In this document: positions 25,012-32,817 of the stretch, one piece after another
How positions within the stretch are numbered: the stretch's first letter is position 1
Layout: each line of letters opens with the position of its first letter
Origin: JBJXFE01 sp046153875
GTDB taxonomy: Bacteria; Planctomycetota; Phycisphaerae; Phycisphaerales; UBA1924
NCBI GenBank assembly: GCA_046153875.1
Contig: JBJXFE010000023.1
Location: 1-64,000, forward strand
DNA length: 64,000 nucleotides
Direction of reading: 5' to 3'
Translations under genes and position numbers: made by a program
The notes under the pieces: generated by a model
Databases searched by the model: none
The model's input: the letters and a program-made list of their open reading frames with translations, nothing else
Told to the model about the DNA's origin: nothing

Positions 25012-26310
25012 GTGAGACACGATACCGCCATCCCGGTCCTGCGGCAACGCCCGATTCTGACCGCCGCGGGGCCGCTGCGCGAGGCTCGGGCGGACGCCCG
25101 GCGCGACGGCCCGGTGCGGTCCCTCTACGTTCACGTTCCTTTCTGCTTCCACAAGTGCCACTACTGCGACTTCTACAGCCTGGTGGATCCGCGCGACCGC
25201 CAACCGGCGTTCGTTGATCGGCTGGCCCGCGAGCTGGCCGCCCTGGCGCCGTGGACAACGGGCGCGGCGCTGAGCACCGTGTTTGTCGGCGGGGGAACGC
25301 CCAGCCTGCTGCGGGTCGAACTGTGGCGCACCGTGCTCGCGGCGCTCGCCCGGCACTATGACCTGTCGGCCCGGGACCTCGAGTTCACGGTCGAGTGCAA
25401 CCCGGAGACGGTCACGCCGGAGTTGATGGACGTGCTGGTCGCGGGCGGCGTCAACCGTGTGAGCATCGGGGCCCAGTCGTTCGATCCGCGGCACCTGAAG
25501 ACTCTCGAACGATGGCACGATCCCGAGAACGTCGCGAGGGCGATCGACCTGGCACGGCGGGCCGGCGTGGCGCGGCAGTCCGTGGACCTCATCTTCGGAA
25601 TCCCGGGCCAGACGGTCGCGGAGTGGGAGCGTGACCTCGGCGCGGCGATCGCGCTGGGGACGACCCACGTGTCGTGCTATGACCTGACGTACGAGCCGAA
25701 CACGGCGATGACGGCCCGGCTCAAGCGCGGCGAGTTCGTGGCGGCGGATGAGGACGACGAGGTCGAGATGTTCGCCTCCACGCTGCGGTTGCTGCGGGCG
25801 GCGGGCCTGGAACGTTACGAGGTCAGCAACTTCGCCCGGGCGGGCGACGAATGCCGGCACAACCTCGGATACTGGCGTCAGGAGCAATGGCTCGCGGCCG
25901 GCCCGAGCGCGTCGGCTCACGTCGCGGGGCGGCGGTGGAAGAACGTGCCCCGGCTGGACGACTACCTCGCGGTGGACGACGCCGGGTTCGCGCCGATCAC
26001 GGATCACGAGTCACCGGACCCCGCCCGAGCGCTGCGCGAGAGGATCATGACGGGCCTGCGCCTGGCCGAGGGGCTTGACGCGGCGGCGACCCTTGCCACG
26101 AGCGACGCGCTCGGTCCATCGATCGCACTACCCGATTCACCGAGCAGCTCCGGGCGTCATCGAACGGTTTCCGCGCGGTTGGGAGGAGCGGTGGCGCGGC
26201 ATGCCGAGCGCGGGATGCTGACCGCGGACTCAGGGCGCTGGCGGCTTACCGACGCCGGGTTCCTCATGGCCGACGGCATCGCCGCCGACCTGATGGCCGC
26301 GGTCGGATGA
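25012..26310 (+). CDS. hemW: HemW-type radical SAM protein (haem chaperone / CPO-like)
   Basis: HemW binds haem and a 4Fe-4S cluster with SAM and is related to coproporphyrinogen dehydrogenase HemN. The cluster motif CFHKCHYC uses Cys45, 49 and 52, preceded by LYVHVPF. Other landmarks are STVFVGGGTPSLL, FTVECNPETVTPELM, RVSIGAQSFDPRHL and VDLIFGIPGQTVAEW. The C-terminal HemN-type domain has the GYWRQEQWLAAGPSASAH segment. GTG 25012 is preferred to the distant TTG at 24910, but the start is uncertain. The gene overlaps the convergent RluA-family gene by 81 bp. Confidence 0.9.
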   Translation: MRHDTAIPVLRQRPILTAAGPLREARADARRDGPVRSLYVHVPFCFHKCHYCDFYSLVDPRDRQPAFVDRLARELAALAPWTTGAALSTVFVGGGTPSLLRVELWRTVLAALARHYDLSARDLEFTVECNPETVTPELMDVLVAGGVNRVSIGAQSFDPRHLKTLERWHDPENVARAIDLARRAGVARQSVDLIFGIPGQTVAEWERDLGAAIALGTTHVSCYDLTYEPNTAMTARLKRGEFVAADEDDEVEMFASTLRLLRAAGLERYEVSNFARAGDECRHNLGYWRQEQWLAAGPSASAHVAGRRWKNVPRLDDYLAVDDAGFAPITDHESPDPARALRERIMTGLRLAEGLDAAATLATSDALGPSIALPDSPSSSGRHRTVSARLGGAVARHAERGMLTADSGRWRLTDAGFLMADGIAADLMAAVG

Positions 26311-27078
26311 GGCGGAGAGCCCGAACTTCTTCAGCAGCGATTTCATGTCTCGCGGCATGGGCGATCGGACATCGATCGCTTCACCGGTGCGGGGGTGGGC
26401 GAACGCGAGCCGATGTGCATGGAGCGCGAGCCTCGCGGCGACCGACGCGGCCCATCGCGGCGCGTACAGGTCATCGCCCAGGATCGGGCACCCGATCGAC
26501 TCCAGATGCACGCGAACCTGGTGGAGCCGACCTGTGACCGGGCGGCACTCGACCAGCGCCCCCCGGTCGCTCGCGTCGATGACGCGGTACGCGGTGAGGG
26601 CGGGTTTGCCCGAGGCGGCGACCCGCGCGGTCTTCGGGGCGGTACGGGACGACTTGGGGGAATCGTCGCCGCCCTCCTCCAGGATCGGCCTGCGGATAAC
26701 GCCGCTGGGCTTGTTCGGGGCCTTGCCCGTGACGGCCCAGTAGTACTTGCGGACGCGCCGTTGCTCGAAGGCGTCCCGGAGGGCGTCGTAGGCGTCGCGC
26801 GTCAACGCGACCACGAGCAGCCCGCTGGTCTGCTTGTCGAGCCGGTGGAGGAGGCCGAAGTCGCGGTCTCGCCCGAGCTGCTGGAGTCGGACGCCGTGGC
26901 GTGCGAAGAGGCCGTTAAGCAGCGTGTCACCCTCGTGCCCGCGCCCCGGCTGCGTGACAAGCCCGGCGGGCTTGTCTGCAACGATGACGTCGCGGTCCTC
27001 GTGGCGGACCTTGAACGTGACGCGGTCGTTGGGTTCGATGGAGAGGATCAAGGACGGGCAGGGGGCGAAATGGGCCAT
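26230..27078 (-). CDS. RluA-family pseudouridine synthase
   Basis: This enzyme isomerises uridine to pseudouridine in rRNA or tRNA. The catalytic motif is GLLHRLDKQTSGLLVVA with Asp after HRL. DVIVADKPAGLVTQPG and the C-terminal VECRPVTGRLHQVRVHLESIG are also family hallmarks. There is no separate S4 domain. The length of 282 includes a poorly conserved 25-residue C terminus that lies over the hemW stop. A charged insertion (EEGGDDSPKSSRTAPKTARV) splits the catalytic domain. The ATG at 27078 sits in a CCATGG/CGATGG stutter repeat, so the exact start is uncertain. Confidence 0.92.
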   Translation of the reverse strand: MAHFAPCPSLILSIEPNDRVTFKVRHEDRDVIVADKPAGLVTQPGRGHEGDTLLNGLFARHGVRLQQLGRDRDFGLLHRLDKQTSGLLVVALTRDAYDALRDAFEQRRVRKYYWAVTGKAPNKPSGVIRRPILEEGGDDSPKSSRTAPKTARVAASGKPALTAYRVIDASDRGALVECRPVTGRLHQVRVHLESIGCPILGDDLYAPRWAASVAARLALHAHRLAFAHPRTGEAIDVRSPMPRDMKSLLKKFGLSASSDRGHQVGGDAVGHEEPGVGKPPAP

Positions 27079-27189
27079 GGGCCATGGGCGATGGGCGATG
27101 AAGCGTCAGAGCGGCCGGATCGGCGGAGCGTATGTCCCTGCCCGTCGCTCGGCACCTACACCCTGTCATTTGAGCGTTGAGCGTTGATC
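27070..27189. repeat. Short stutter repeats between pgl and the RluA gene
   Basis: TGGGCCATGGGCCATGGGCG with two CGATGGG variants occupies 27070-27101, and TGAGCGTTGAGCGTTGATC closes the pgl 3' end at about 27172-27190. Both are imperfect 7-8 bp period repeats and probably arose by slippage. Confidence 0.5.
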
Positions 27190-28010
27190 TGCGGGTTCTC
27201 AGGCGGGCACGCCGCGCGGTCGAGGTACCAACGAAGCTCGCCCGCGAGGGGGCTCAGGCCGGTGATCGGCAGCTCTCGGATGCGGGCTTCGGTCGACGCG
27301 GCCCGAGACCCGCGCGACGCGATCACCCGGGCGACGGTGGCGCGCTTCTTCTCGCCCGTCAGCATCACGCCGAGGAACCGCGACGCGTTCAGGAACGGCA
27401 GGGTCATCGTGATCCGCGGCGGCGGAACCACGGTCGGCCCGTCGTTGAGCACCACCAGGCGCCCCTCGGCGTCGAGCGCGGGCGACCGCGGGAAGAGGCT
27501 GGCCGTGTGCCCGTCCGCCCCCATGCCCAGCACGACGAAATCCAGACGATCGTGCCCCTTGTCGCGCCACCCCAGGTGCTCGCGCAACTGAGCCTCGTAC
27601 AGAGCGTCCGCGTCGTCCGCAGTCGCGGGCATCGGGTGGACCTGCTCGGGGGGAATGTCGGAGTGGTCCACCAGCGTGTCGCGGATCATGCGGAAGTTGC
27701 TGCGCTCGTCGTCGAAGGGAACCCGCCGCTCGTCCACGACCCACAGGTGCGTCCGCTTCCACGGCAGCGACCGGTACGCCGGGTCGTACATGAGCCGGGC
27801 GTAGAGGGGCTCGGGCGTCGAGCCGCCGGAGAGCGCGAGGTGGAAGTCGCCGAACGCCCGCACACACGCGGCGGCCTGGAAGAACAGGTCGGCCGCGATC
27901 GCGTCGACCAGGTCTTCGGGGGATTCACGGGCGATCACCGTCCCGGGCAACGCGGGCCTGGGCAGAGCCGGGGCGATCTCGATCGGCGTTGATTCGATCG
28001 GTTCGGGCAC
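27156..28010 (-). CDS. pgl: 6-phosphogluconolactonase (DevB type)
   Basis: Pgl hydrolyses 6-phosphogluconolactone in the oxidative pentose-phosphate pathway. Motifs: LALSGGSTPEPLYARL, VVDERRVPFDDERSNFRM, and VVLGMGADGHTASLFP, with the C-terminal ITMTLPFLNASRFLGVMLTG. The start is GTG 28010, with only 6 bp to a CACAAT box upstream; an ORF start at 28130 would add 40 non-conserved residues. The C terminus runs into a GCGTTGA stutter repeat, adding about ten residues. No zwf or gnd is nearby. Confidence 0.92.
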   Translation of the reverse strand: MPEPIESTPIEIAPALPRPALPGTVIARESPEDLVDAIAADLFFQAAACVRAFGDFHLALSGGSTPEPLYARLMYDPAYRSLPWKRTHLWVVDERRVPFDDERSNFRMIRDTLVDHSDIPPEQVHPMPATADDADALYEAQLREHLGWRDKGHDRLDFVVLGMGADGHTASLFPRSPALDAEGRLVVLNDGPTVVPPPRITMTLPFLNASRFLGVMLTGEKKRATVARVIASRGSRAASTEARIRELPITGLSPLAGELRWYLDRAACPPENPQINAQRSNDRV

Positions 28011-28090
28011 GCGGGTATTGTGGCGGCGAGCGGGGCGGAACGCCAGTGGACCGGCGGGGGTCCCGTGAGCCGTCGCCCCAACGTCCGGGG

Positions 28091-29437
28091 CTATCGAACG
28101 CCGATCCGGGCGACCACGTCCCGCGTCCACGCGGTCCAGGTATGGTCGTGAAGCGTGCGGGCCCGGCCGGCCTCGGCGATGGTGCGGAGCCGCTCGGGGG
28201 CTTTGAGCAGTTCGCCCGCCTTCCGCCGGGCCTCGCCGGGCGTGGCGAAGGCGATGATCTCGCGGTCGTCGTCAAAGAGCGCGTCGAGCCCCACCCTCCG
28301 TGCACACAGGCAGGCGGCCCCGGATGCGGTGATCTCGAAGGGCTTGAGGTTCAGGCCCTGATCGTCCTGCCAGCGCATGACGTTCAGCCCGATCGCGGCG
28401 CGTGAATAGGCCCGGGCCATCCCGGCGTAGGGCAGATCGCCCAGGTGCTTAGTGTCGGCTCCCCACGCGGCGAGGGAACCGGTGCCGAACGCGGCGCAGC
28501 GGAAGCGACGGGCCAGGTGCGCGAAGGTGAAGGCCCGCTCCCAGTTCTCGATCAAACGGACCTTCATGGTGACCTCGACGTACAGGCGCGGGTCGGCACG
28601 CAGCGCGTCGATGGCGGCGGCCAGCGGCGCGTCCGCATCGCGGCGCACCGCGTCGATCCGATCGAGGAGCGGCGTGTCCCGCGATGCGAGCTGCGACGTG
28701 ACCAGTACGTGCGCGAGTTCACGCGCCGCCGCGGGCGCCACGCGATCGCCGGGGAGCTTCGCCAGCAGCGCCGCGACCTCCGGCGTGACACGCTCGGCCT
28801 GCTCGTGGCGTATCCGGGCCGTGTCGGGCTCGTCCTTTTCCAGTTCTTCCAGCATGGTCGGCGTCGGCTTGGGGTCGCCCGGCCCGAGGCCGAAGACGAT
28901 GTCGAACTCCCGCTTCTCGTCCGCGTGCGGGCGGAAGACGCTCTCGTTCACGCCGTAGGACCGAGGCAGGACGCTATCGAACCCGAGCAGTTCGGTCATC
29001 TCGCGGGCCGTGCCGGGGTTGTTGATCACGCTGAGCAGGGCCGGGCTCTTGAGCAGCGGCAGCCCGAAATGCTGGCGGAACGTCCCGCTGTGGGCCCACT
29101 GGGGCGCGTCGAGCCAGAACATCACGTGCGGGCAGCGCACAGCCTCGAAGAACGGCACGAGCCGACCCTCGACGCTCGGATGCGTCACGGAAAAGAGCCC
29201 GTTGGCCCACATGCCAATCGAGAGGTCGATCCGGTTGGCCCGGATCAGGTTGGCCAGGAGCACACTCAGGTCGGACATGACCTTGGGCTTGGCCTTGGGA
29301 TCGGCCTCGTACATCCGCCAGACGGGTTCGAGTTCCCAGATGAGAGCCCGGTGGCCGTCGACCTCGAAGGCACGGACGACATCCAGCATCACCGAACGGG
29401 AAACAGCTCCGGGCTGGAGAAAGACCAGGATGTTCAG
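28091..29437 (-). CDS. CgeB-like glycosyltransferase, probably with a CTG start codon
   Basis: The C-terminal third matches the glycosyltransferase-1/CgeB type (YSRAAIGLNVMRWQDDQGL, KPFEITASGAACLCAR, DDDREIIAFATPGEA, then a TWTAWTRDVVARI end). The N-terminal domain is GT-B-like. The first ATG/GTG in frame (29389/29392) would cut away the opening Rossmann strand. Reading from CTG 29437 gives NILVFLQPGAVSRSVMLDVV, a normal start, and CTG lies six bases after a perfect AAGGAGG (29444-29450). A TGA stop lies 12 codons upstream and no ATG, GTG or TTG intervenes. So CTG is the likely start (448 residues). Acceptor unknown. Confidence 0.85.
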   Translation of the reverse strand: MNILVFLQPGAVSRSVMLDVVRAFEVDGHRALIWELEPVWRMYEADPKAKPKVMSDLSVLLANLIRANRIDLSIGMWANGLFSVTHPSVEGRLVPFFEAVRCPHVMFWLDAPQWAHSGTFRQHFGLPLLKSPALLSVINNPGTAREMTELLGFDSVLPRSYGVNESVFRPHADEKREFDIVFGLGPGDPKPTPTMLEELEKDEPDTARIRHEQAERVTPEVAALLAKLPGDRVAPAAARELAHVLVTSQLASRDTPLLDRIDAVRRDADAPLAAAIDALRADPRLYVEVTMKVRLIENWERAFTFAHLARRFRCAAFGTGSLAAWGADTKHLGDLPYAGMARAYSRAAIGLNVMRWQDDQGLNLKPFEITASGAACLCARRVGLDALFDDDREIIAFATPGEARRKAGELLKAPERLRTIAEAGRARTLHDHTWTAWTRDVVARIGVR

Positions 29438-29443
29438 GTGTGC

Positions 29444-29450
29444 CCTCCTT
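29444..29450 (-). promoter_or_regulatory. Strong Shine-Dalgarno site that fixes a CTG start
   Basis: AAGGAGG on the minus strand, six bases before CTG 29437. This is the main argument that the CgeB-like gene begins at CTG. Confidence 0.65.
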
Positions 29451-29614
29451 CTCGCTCTTCAACAGGCGACAACCGGGCTCGATCCCCGGTCGGCCGATAC
29501 GGCGCCACCGGGTGGCCGCCCTGAATAGATCGGGAGACACCGGCCTGACCGATGATTCTCTGATGGGCGGCCGCCCCGACCCCGCCCAAGTTGACGCTGA
29601 CTCGCCGGAACCAC

Positions 29615-29643
29615 TTGGGAATGCGCCACGGATGCGGTACATT
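29615..29643 (+). promoter_or_regulatory. Promoter of the dockerin-type secreted gene
   Basis: TTGGGA (29615-29620), 17-bp spacer, TACATT (29638-29643). The predicted start is near 29650, giving a leader of about 100 nt with AAGGAG before the ATG. Confidence 0.45.
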
Positions 29644-29749
29644 GGATGCATGGTCAGGGTGCCGGGCGGCCGCGGCGGAGGCGGATGGCTTTTCTGCCCG
29701 CGCATCGGGTCGGGACATTGCCGGTGAAGAGGCTCAAGGAGATCGAGCG

Positions 29750-30778
29750 ATGAACGCGAACAGGGCTTCGCGCAGCCGCATGGTGCGCACGGGTTCGGGA
29801 GTTGCGGTGATCATGCTGGGGGCGAGCGCAGGGCAGGCCGCGGCGGGCGGGCCGCTGCCGGTCAGGGTGGAACTCAGGCCTGAGAACATCAGGATGCTGC
29901 GGGTGTCGCCGGGGGGGATCGCGGGGGGTTCGCCGCGCGCTTCCGACGGCGAGTGCTTCGAATACGCCACGCACACCCAGCACCAGTTCATCAACGAGCC
30001 CCCGAACACACCGGTGACCATCCAGGCCGGGTTCGCCGAGGGGGAGATCGCGGCCGCGTCGTATACCCTCCCCGCCAACATGTTCCCGATCCGGCTCAGC
30101 AGCATCGAGATGCTCTTCGCCACGACGGCGTCGGTGCAGACGACAACCCAGTGGTCGGTGCTGGTGTGGACCGGACCTCCGACGAACGGCCAGCCGATCG
30201 CGGAGTACTCCTCGGACGGCGTTGAGCTGCCGCACCTGACGATGCCCGCTGCTTTCGGCGGCGCCCAGGGCACGGTGATCCAGTTCGCGATCGATCCCGG
30301 CGACCCGGAGCAGATCATCATCCCGGCCAATCCGTTCAACTCGTTCACTGTCGCCTTCCGCATCGACAACCATCACAACGGCCCGGCCAACGCCTGCACA
30401 ACATCGCCCCCCATCAACTCCAACGCCTTCCCCACCACCGACGTCAACGGCCTTCAGGCCGCGTTCGGCAACTGGATCAAGGCGCTGAACTGTGGCGGGC
30501 TGGCGTGCCCCGGAGGATGGTTCACGTTCGGCGCCTATCCCCTCATCTGCCGCCCGAGCGGGGACTGGATCCTTCGGGCGCAGTGGGAGCCGCAGAGCTG
30601 CGGCGGGTCGTGCTACCCCGATTGCACCAACGACGGCTCGCTCAGCGTGGCCGACTTCGGGTGTTTCCAGGGCAAGTACGCCATGAACGACATGTACGCC
30701 GACTGCAACGAGAGCGGCGCTTTGACGATCGCGGACTTCGGGTGCTTCCAGGGCAAGTACGTGCTCGGATGCCCGTAG
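29750..30778 (+). CDS. Secreted protein with C-terminal dockerin-like Cys-rich repeats
   Basis: The 342-residue protein has a signal peptide (after MNANRASRSRM: GSGVAVIMLGASAGQAAAGG) and an unknown beta-rich central domain. The C terminus carries two near-copies of a 20-25-residue unit, DCTNDGSLSVADFGCFQGKY and DCNESGALTIADFGCFQGKY. Each has Asp/Asn in calcium-loop positions like a dockerin type I repeat, but ends in a conserved CFQGKY. This repeat type is familiar from Phycisphaerae-like genomes. ATG 29750 has AAGGAG upstream; the ORF start at 29591 is upstream of the promoter's leader. It may be cell-surface or complex-bound through the repeats. Confidence 0.85.
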   Translation: MNANRASRSRMVRTGSGVAVIMLGASAGQAAAGGPLPVRVELRPENIRMLRVSPGGIAGGSPRASDGECFEYATHTQHQFINEPPNTPVTIQAGFAEGEIAAASYTLPANMFPIRLSSIEMLFATTASVQTTTQWSVLVWTGPPTNGQPIAEYSSDGVELPHLTMPAAFGGAQGTVIQFAIDPGDPEQIIIPANPFNSFTVAFRIDNHHNGPANACTTSPPINSNAFPTTDVNGLQAAFGNWIKALNCGGLACPGGWFTFGAYPLICRPSGDWILRAQWEPQSCGGSCYPDCTNDGSLSVADFGCFQGKYAMNDMYADCNESGALTIADFGCFQGKYVLGCP

Positions 30779-30822
30779 CGAAGAGGCGAAGAGACGGAGC
30801 GACGGCGTGACGACGGCACGGC
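30778..30822 (+). repeat. Purine-rich stutter run before cutC
   Basis: GCGAAGAGGCGAAGAGACGG then AGCGACGGCGTGACGACGGC fills the gap after the dockerin-type gene. It resembles the runs in the ribosomal operon. Confidence 0.5.
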
Positions 30823-30832
30823 GGCTGCCCGG

Positions 30833-31537
30833 ATGACGCTCGAGATCGCGGTTGATTCCGTCGCGGACGCCGTGGCCGCGGCCCGGTTCGCGGACCGGAT
30901 CGAGTTGGCGCGGGACTTGGCGTCGCACGGATTCACGCCGACCCCGCGTGTGGTCGCCGATGTGCGGGCCGCCATGCGGACGCCGCTGGTCGTGCTGGTG
31001 CGCCCGGAGTCACAGGCCGGCCCTTCGTTTCTCGCGGACACCGCGACGCTGGCGCTCATGGAGCGACAGATCGGCGAGTCGCTCGACGCCGGCGCGGACG
31101 CGATCGCGGTGGGCGTGCTGGATGATCGGGCGGAGATCGACGTGCCGGCGTGCGCCCGGCTCGTAAAGGCGTGCGCGGACCGGCCCGTGGTCTTCCACCG
31201 GGCGTTCGACCTGGCCGCCGACACCGACGCGGCGCTGAACGCGATCACCGACCTGGGATTCTCCCGAGTACTGACCGCCGGGTGCCCGTCGCTCGATCAC
31301 GGGGCGTTTCCACTCCGGGCGAGGCTCGATCGGATGGCCGCGACGGCCGAGCGGGCCCGCGCGCGGATCGGCGTCGTCGCGTGCGGGGGCGTGCGGTCGC
31401 ACAACATCGGTGCGTTCGTGCGGGCCGCCGGCGAGGTTCACAGCTCGTGCCGCACGACGGGTGAACCGCACAGGTTCGACGCGGATGAAGCAGAGGCTGT
31501 GCGCCTGGCGATCGACGCGGCACGGTCCTCGCCGTGA
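30833..31537 (+). CDS. cutC: CutC-family protein (TIM barrel)
   Basis: CutC was named for copper homeostasis, though its enzymatic role is not settled. The 234-residue product has the family motifs VVFHRAFDLAADTDAALNAI, GFSRVLTAGCPSLDHGA and IGVVACGGVRSHNIGAFV, and ends with GEVHSSCR. The N-terminal LEIAVDSVADAVAAARFADR is the first strand and helix of the barrel. The ATG at 30833 has no good ribosome-binding site. rlmN follows 31 bp later with its own -10 box. Confidence 0.9.
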   Translation: MTLEIAVDSVADAVAAARFADRIELARDLASHGFTPTPRVVADVRAAMRTPLVVLVRPESQAGPSFLADTATLALMERQIGESLDAGADAIAVGVLDDRAEIDVPACARLVKACADRPVVFHRAFDLAADTDAALNAITDLGFSRVLTAGCPSLDHGAFPLRARLDRMAATAERARARIGVVACGGVRSHNIGAFVRAAGEVHSSCRTTGEPHRFDADEAEAVRLAIDAARSSP

Positions 31538-31557
31538 GGTCGCTTCCACGGCTCGCG

Positions 31558-31563
31558 TACCCT
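31558..31563 (+). promoter_or_regulatory. -10 box directly upstream of rlmN
   Basis: TACCCT ends five bases before GTG 31569. There is no Shine-Dalgarno. It supports GTG as a leaderless start. Confidence 0.4.
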
Positions 31564-31568
31564 TCGGT

Positions 31569-32780
31569 GTGCGGCACCCCTCGCGCCACATCTTCGAGCA
31601 CAACCCCGATGCGCTGCGCGAGTGGTGCGTCGCGCACGGGATGGCCGCGTACCGGGCCGAGCAGGTCCTTGACTGGGTGTACGTCAAGCGCATCGCCGAT
31701 CCAGCGGCGATGTCCAACCTGTCGAAGGCGGACCGGGTGGCCCTCGCACGCGGCATGATGTTCCTCTCAGGCAACGTCGTGAAGCATCAGTCCGCGACGG
31801 ATGGGACGCAGAAGCTGCTGGTTGAGTGGGGAGAGACGGAGGCGAGCGAGACAGCGAGACAGCTCGCCACGGCGGGTAACCGAGACAGCGAGACAAGGGG
31901 AGGAGAACCCGACGGAGATGGTGATCGCGCGGGACGCGGTGTGGCGCTGCCCGTGCTGAACTCCGCGGCCGAAGTTGAGCCGGAGGCCGGGCCGCGCTCG
32001 CCGCAGACCGAGTGCGTGATGATCCCGTCGGAGGACCGCAACACCGCGTGCATCTCGTCGCAGGTCGGGTGCCCGGTGGGGTGCCGGTTCTGCGCGTCGG
32101 GGATCGGCGGGCTCGAGGGGAACCTCAGCGCGGGGCGGATCGTCGAGCAGGTGTGGCGGCTCAACCAACTCCTGCCCGAGAGCCGCATCAGCAACGTCGT
32201 GTTCATGGGGATGGGCGAGCCTCTGGCAAACCTGTCGAGCGTCGTGAAGGCGGTGCGGACGATCTGCACCCTCCCGCCCGGCGGCATGGGGATCTCGGCG
32301 CGGAAGGTGACGATCTCGACGGTCGGACTGCCCAAAGCGATCGAGCGCCTCGCGGAGCAACTGGACATGCCCGTGACGCTGGCGCTCTCGCTGCACGCCC
32401 CGAACGACGATCTGCGGCGCAAGCTGATCCCGTGGGCGGAGTACACGACGATCAAGGAACTGCTCGCGGCGTGCCAGAAGTGGTTCGACAAGACCGGGCG
32501 CGAGATCACGCTGGAGTACACGGTGCTCCGGGGCATCAACGACCTGCCCGAGCACGCGGTCGAACTGTCGCAGGTGGCCAAGACGCTGCGGGCCAACGTG
32601 AACCTGATCCGCTACAACGAGGTCGATGCCCTGGAGTTCAAACGCCCGCGCGACGAGGACGTGCGCGAGTTCCAGCGCGTGCTCAAGGCACGGAACGTGA
32701 ACACGCACATCCGGCGCTCGCGCGGGCGCGACATCGCCGCGGCGTGCGGGCAGTTGCGGCACGAGGCGGCGGGCGTCTGA
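31569..32780 (+). CDS. rlmN: Dual-specificity 23S rRNA/tRNA methyltransferase RlmN with a large insertion
   Basis: RlmN methylates A2503 of 23S rRNA and A37 of some tRNAs using radical SAM chemistry. The cluster motif CPVGCRFC uses Cys168, 172 and 175; NVVFMGMGEPLAN, ISTVGLPKAIERLAEQ, LALSLHAPNDDLRRKLIP and EYTVLRGINDLPEHA are diagnostic. GTG 31569 matches where family homology begins (EHNPDALREWCVAHGMAAYR). Residues about 88-144, between DGTQKLLVEW and ECVMIPSEDRNTACISSQ, are an extra low-complexity segment encoded by a purine-rich GAGACAGCGAGACAG run. It lies in a surface loop and the rest is intact. Confidence 0.94.
   Translation: MRHPSRHIFEHNPDALREWCVAHGMAAYRAEQVLDWVYVKRIADPAAMSNLSKADRVALARGMMFLSGNVVKHQSATDGTQKLLVEWGETEASETARQLATAGNRDSETRGGEPDGDGDRAGRGVALPVLNSAAEVEPEAGPRSPQTECVMIPSEDRNTACISSQVGCPVGCRFCASGIGGLEGNLSAGRIVEQVWRLNQLLPESRISNVVFMGMGEPLANLSSVVKAVRTICTLPPGGMGISARKVTISTVGLPKAIERLAEQLDMPVTLALSLHAPNDDLRRKLIPWAEYTTIKELLAACQKWFDKTGREITLEYTVLRGINDLPEHAVELSQVAKTLRANVNLIRYNEVDALEFKRPRDEDVREFQRVLKARNVNTHIRRSRGRDIAAACGQLRHEAAGV
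31828..31906 (+). repeat. Purine-rich stutter run inside rlmN
   Basis: GAGACGGAGGCGAGCGAGAC, AGCGAGACAG and CCGAGACAGCGAGACAAGGG form a degenerate repeat within the coding frame, encoding the Ser/Glu/Thr/Arg-rich insertion of RlmN. Confidence 0.6.
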
Positions 32781-32802
32781 CACGGCGGCTCTGATTCCGG
32801 TG

Positions 32803-32808
32803 TACGCT
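32803..32808 (+). promoter_or_regulatory. -10 box directly upstream of the YwaF-like gene
   Basis: TACGCT ends nine bases before ATG 32818; no Shine-Dalgarno. No convincing -35. Confidence 0.4.
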
Positions 32809-32817
32809 TGCGCCACG

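Larger units (their letters stand above)
29438..29749. other. Divergent intergenic region with the promoter of the dockerin-type gene
   Basis: These 312 bp lie between the CgeB-like gene (minus) and the secreted gene at 29750 (plus). Contents are the ribosome-binding site above and a plus-strand promoter at 29615-29643. A perfect 5-bp stem with a 7-base loop around 29480 resembles a tRNA T-arm, but the rest of a tRNA is missing. I support no gene here. Confidence 0.4.

Noticed and set aside
29476..29505. tRNA-like T arm (CCGGG-CTCGATC-CCCGG)
   Set aside because: No matching acceptor 5' strand, D arm or anticodon arm on either strand, and loop position 54 is wrong. At best a chance hairpin or a tRNA fragment.
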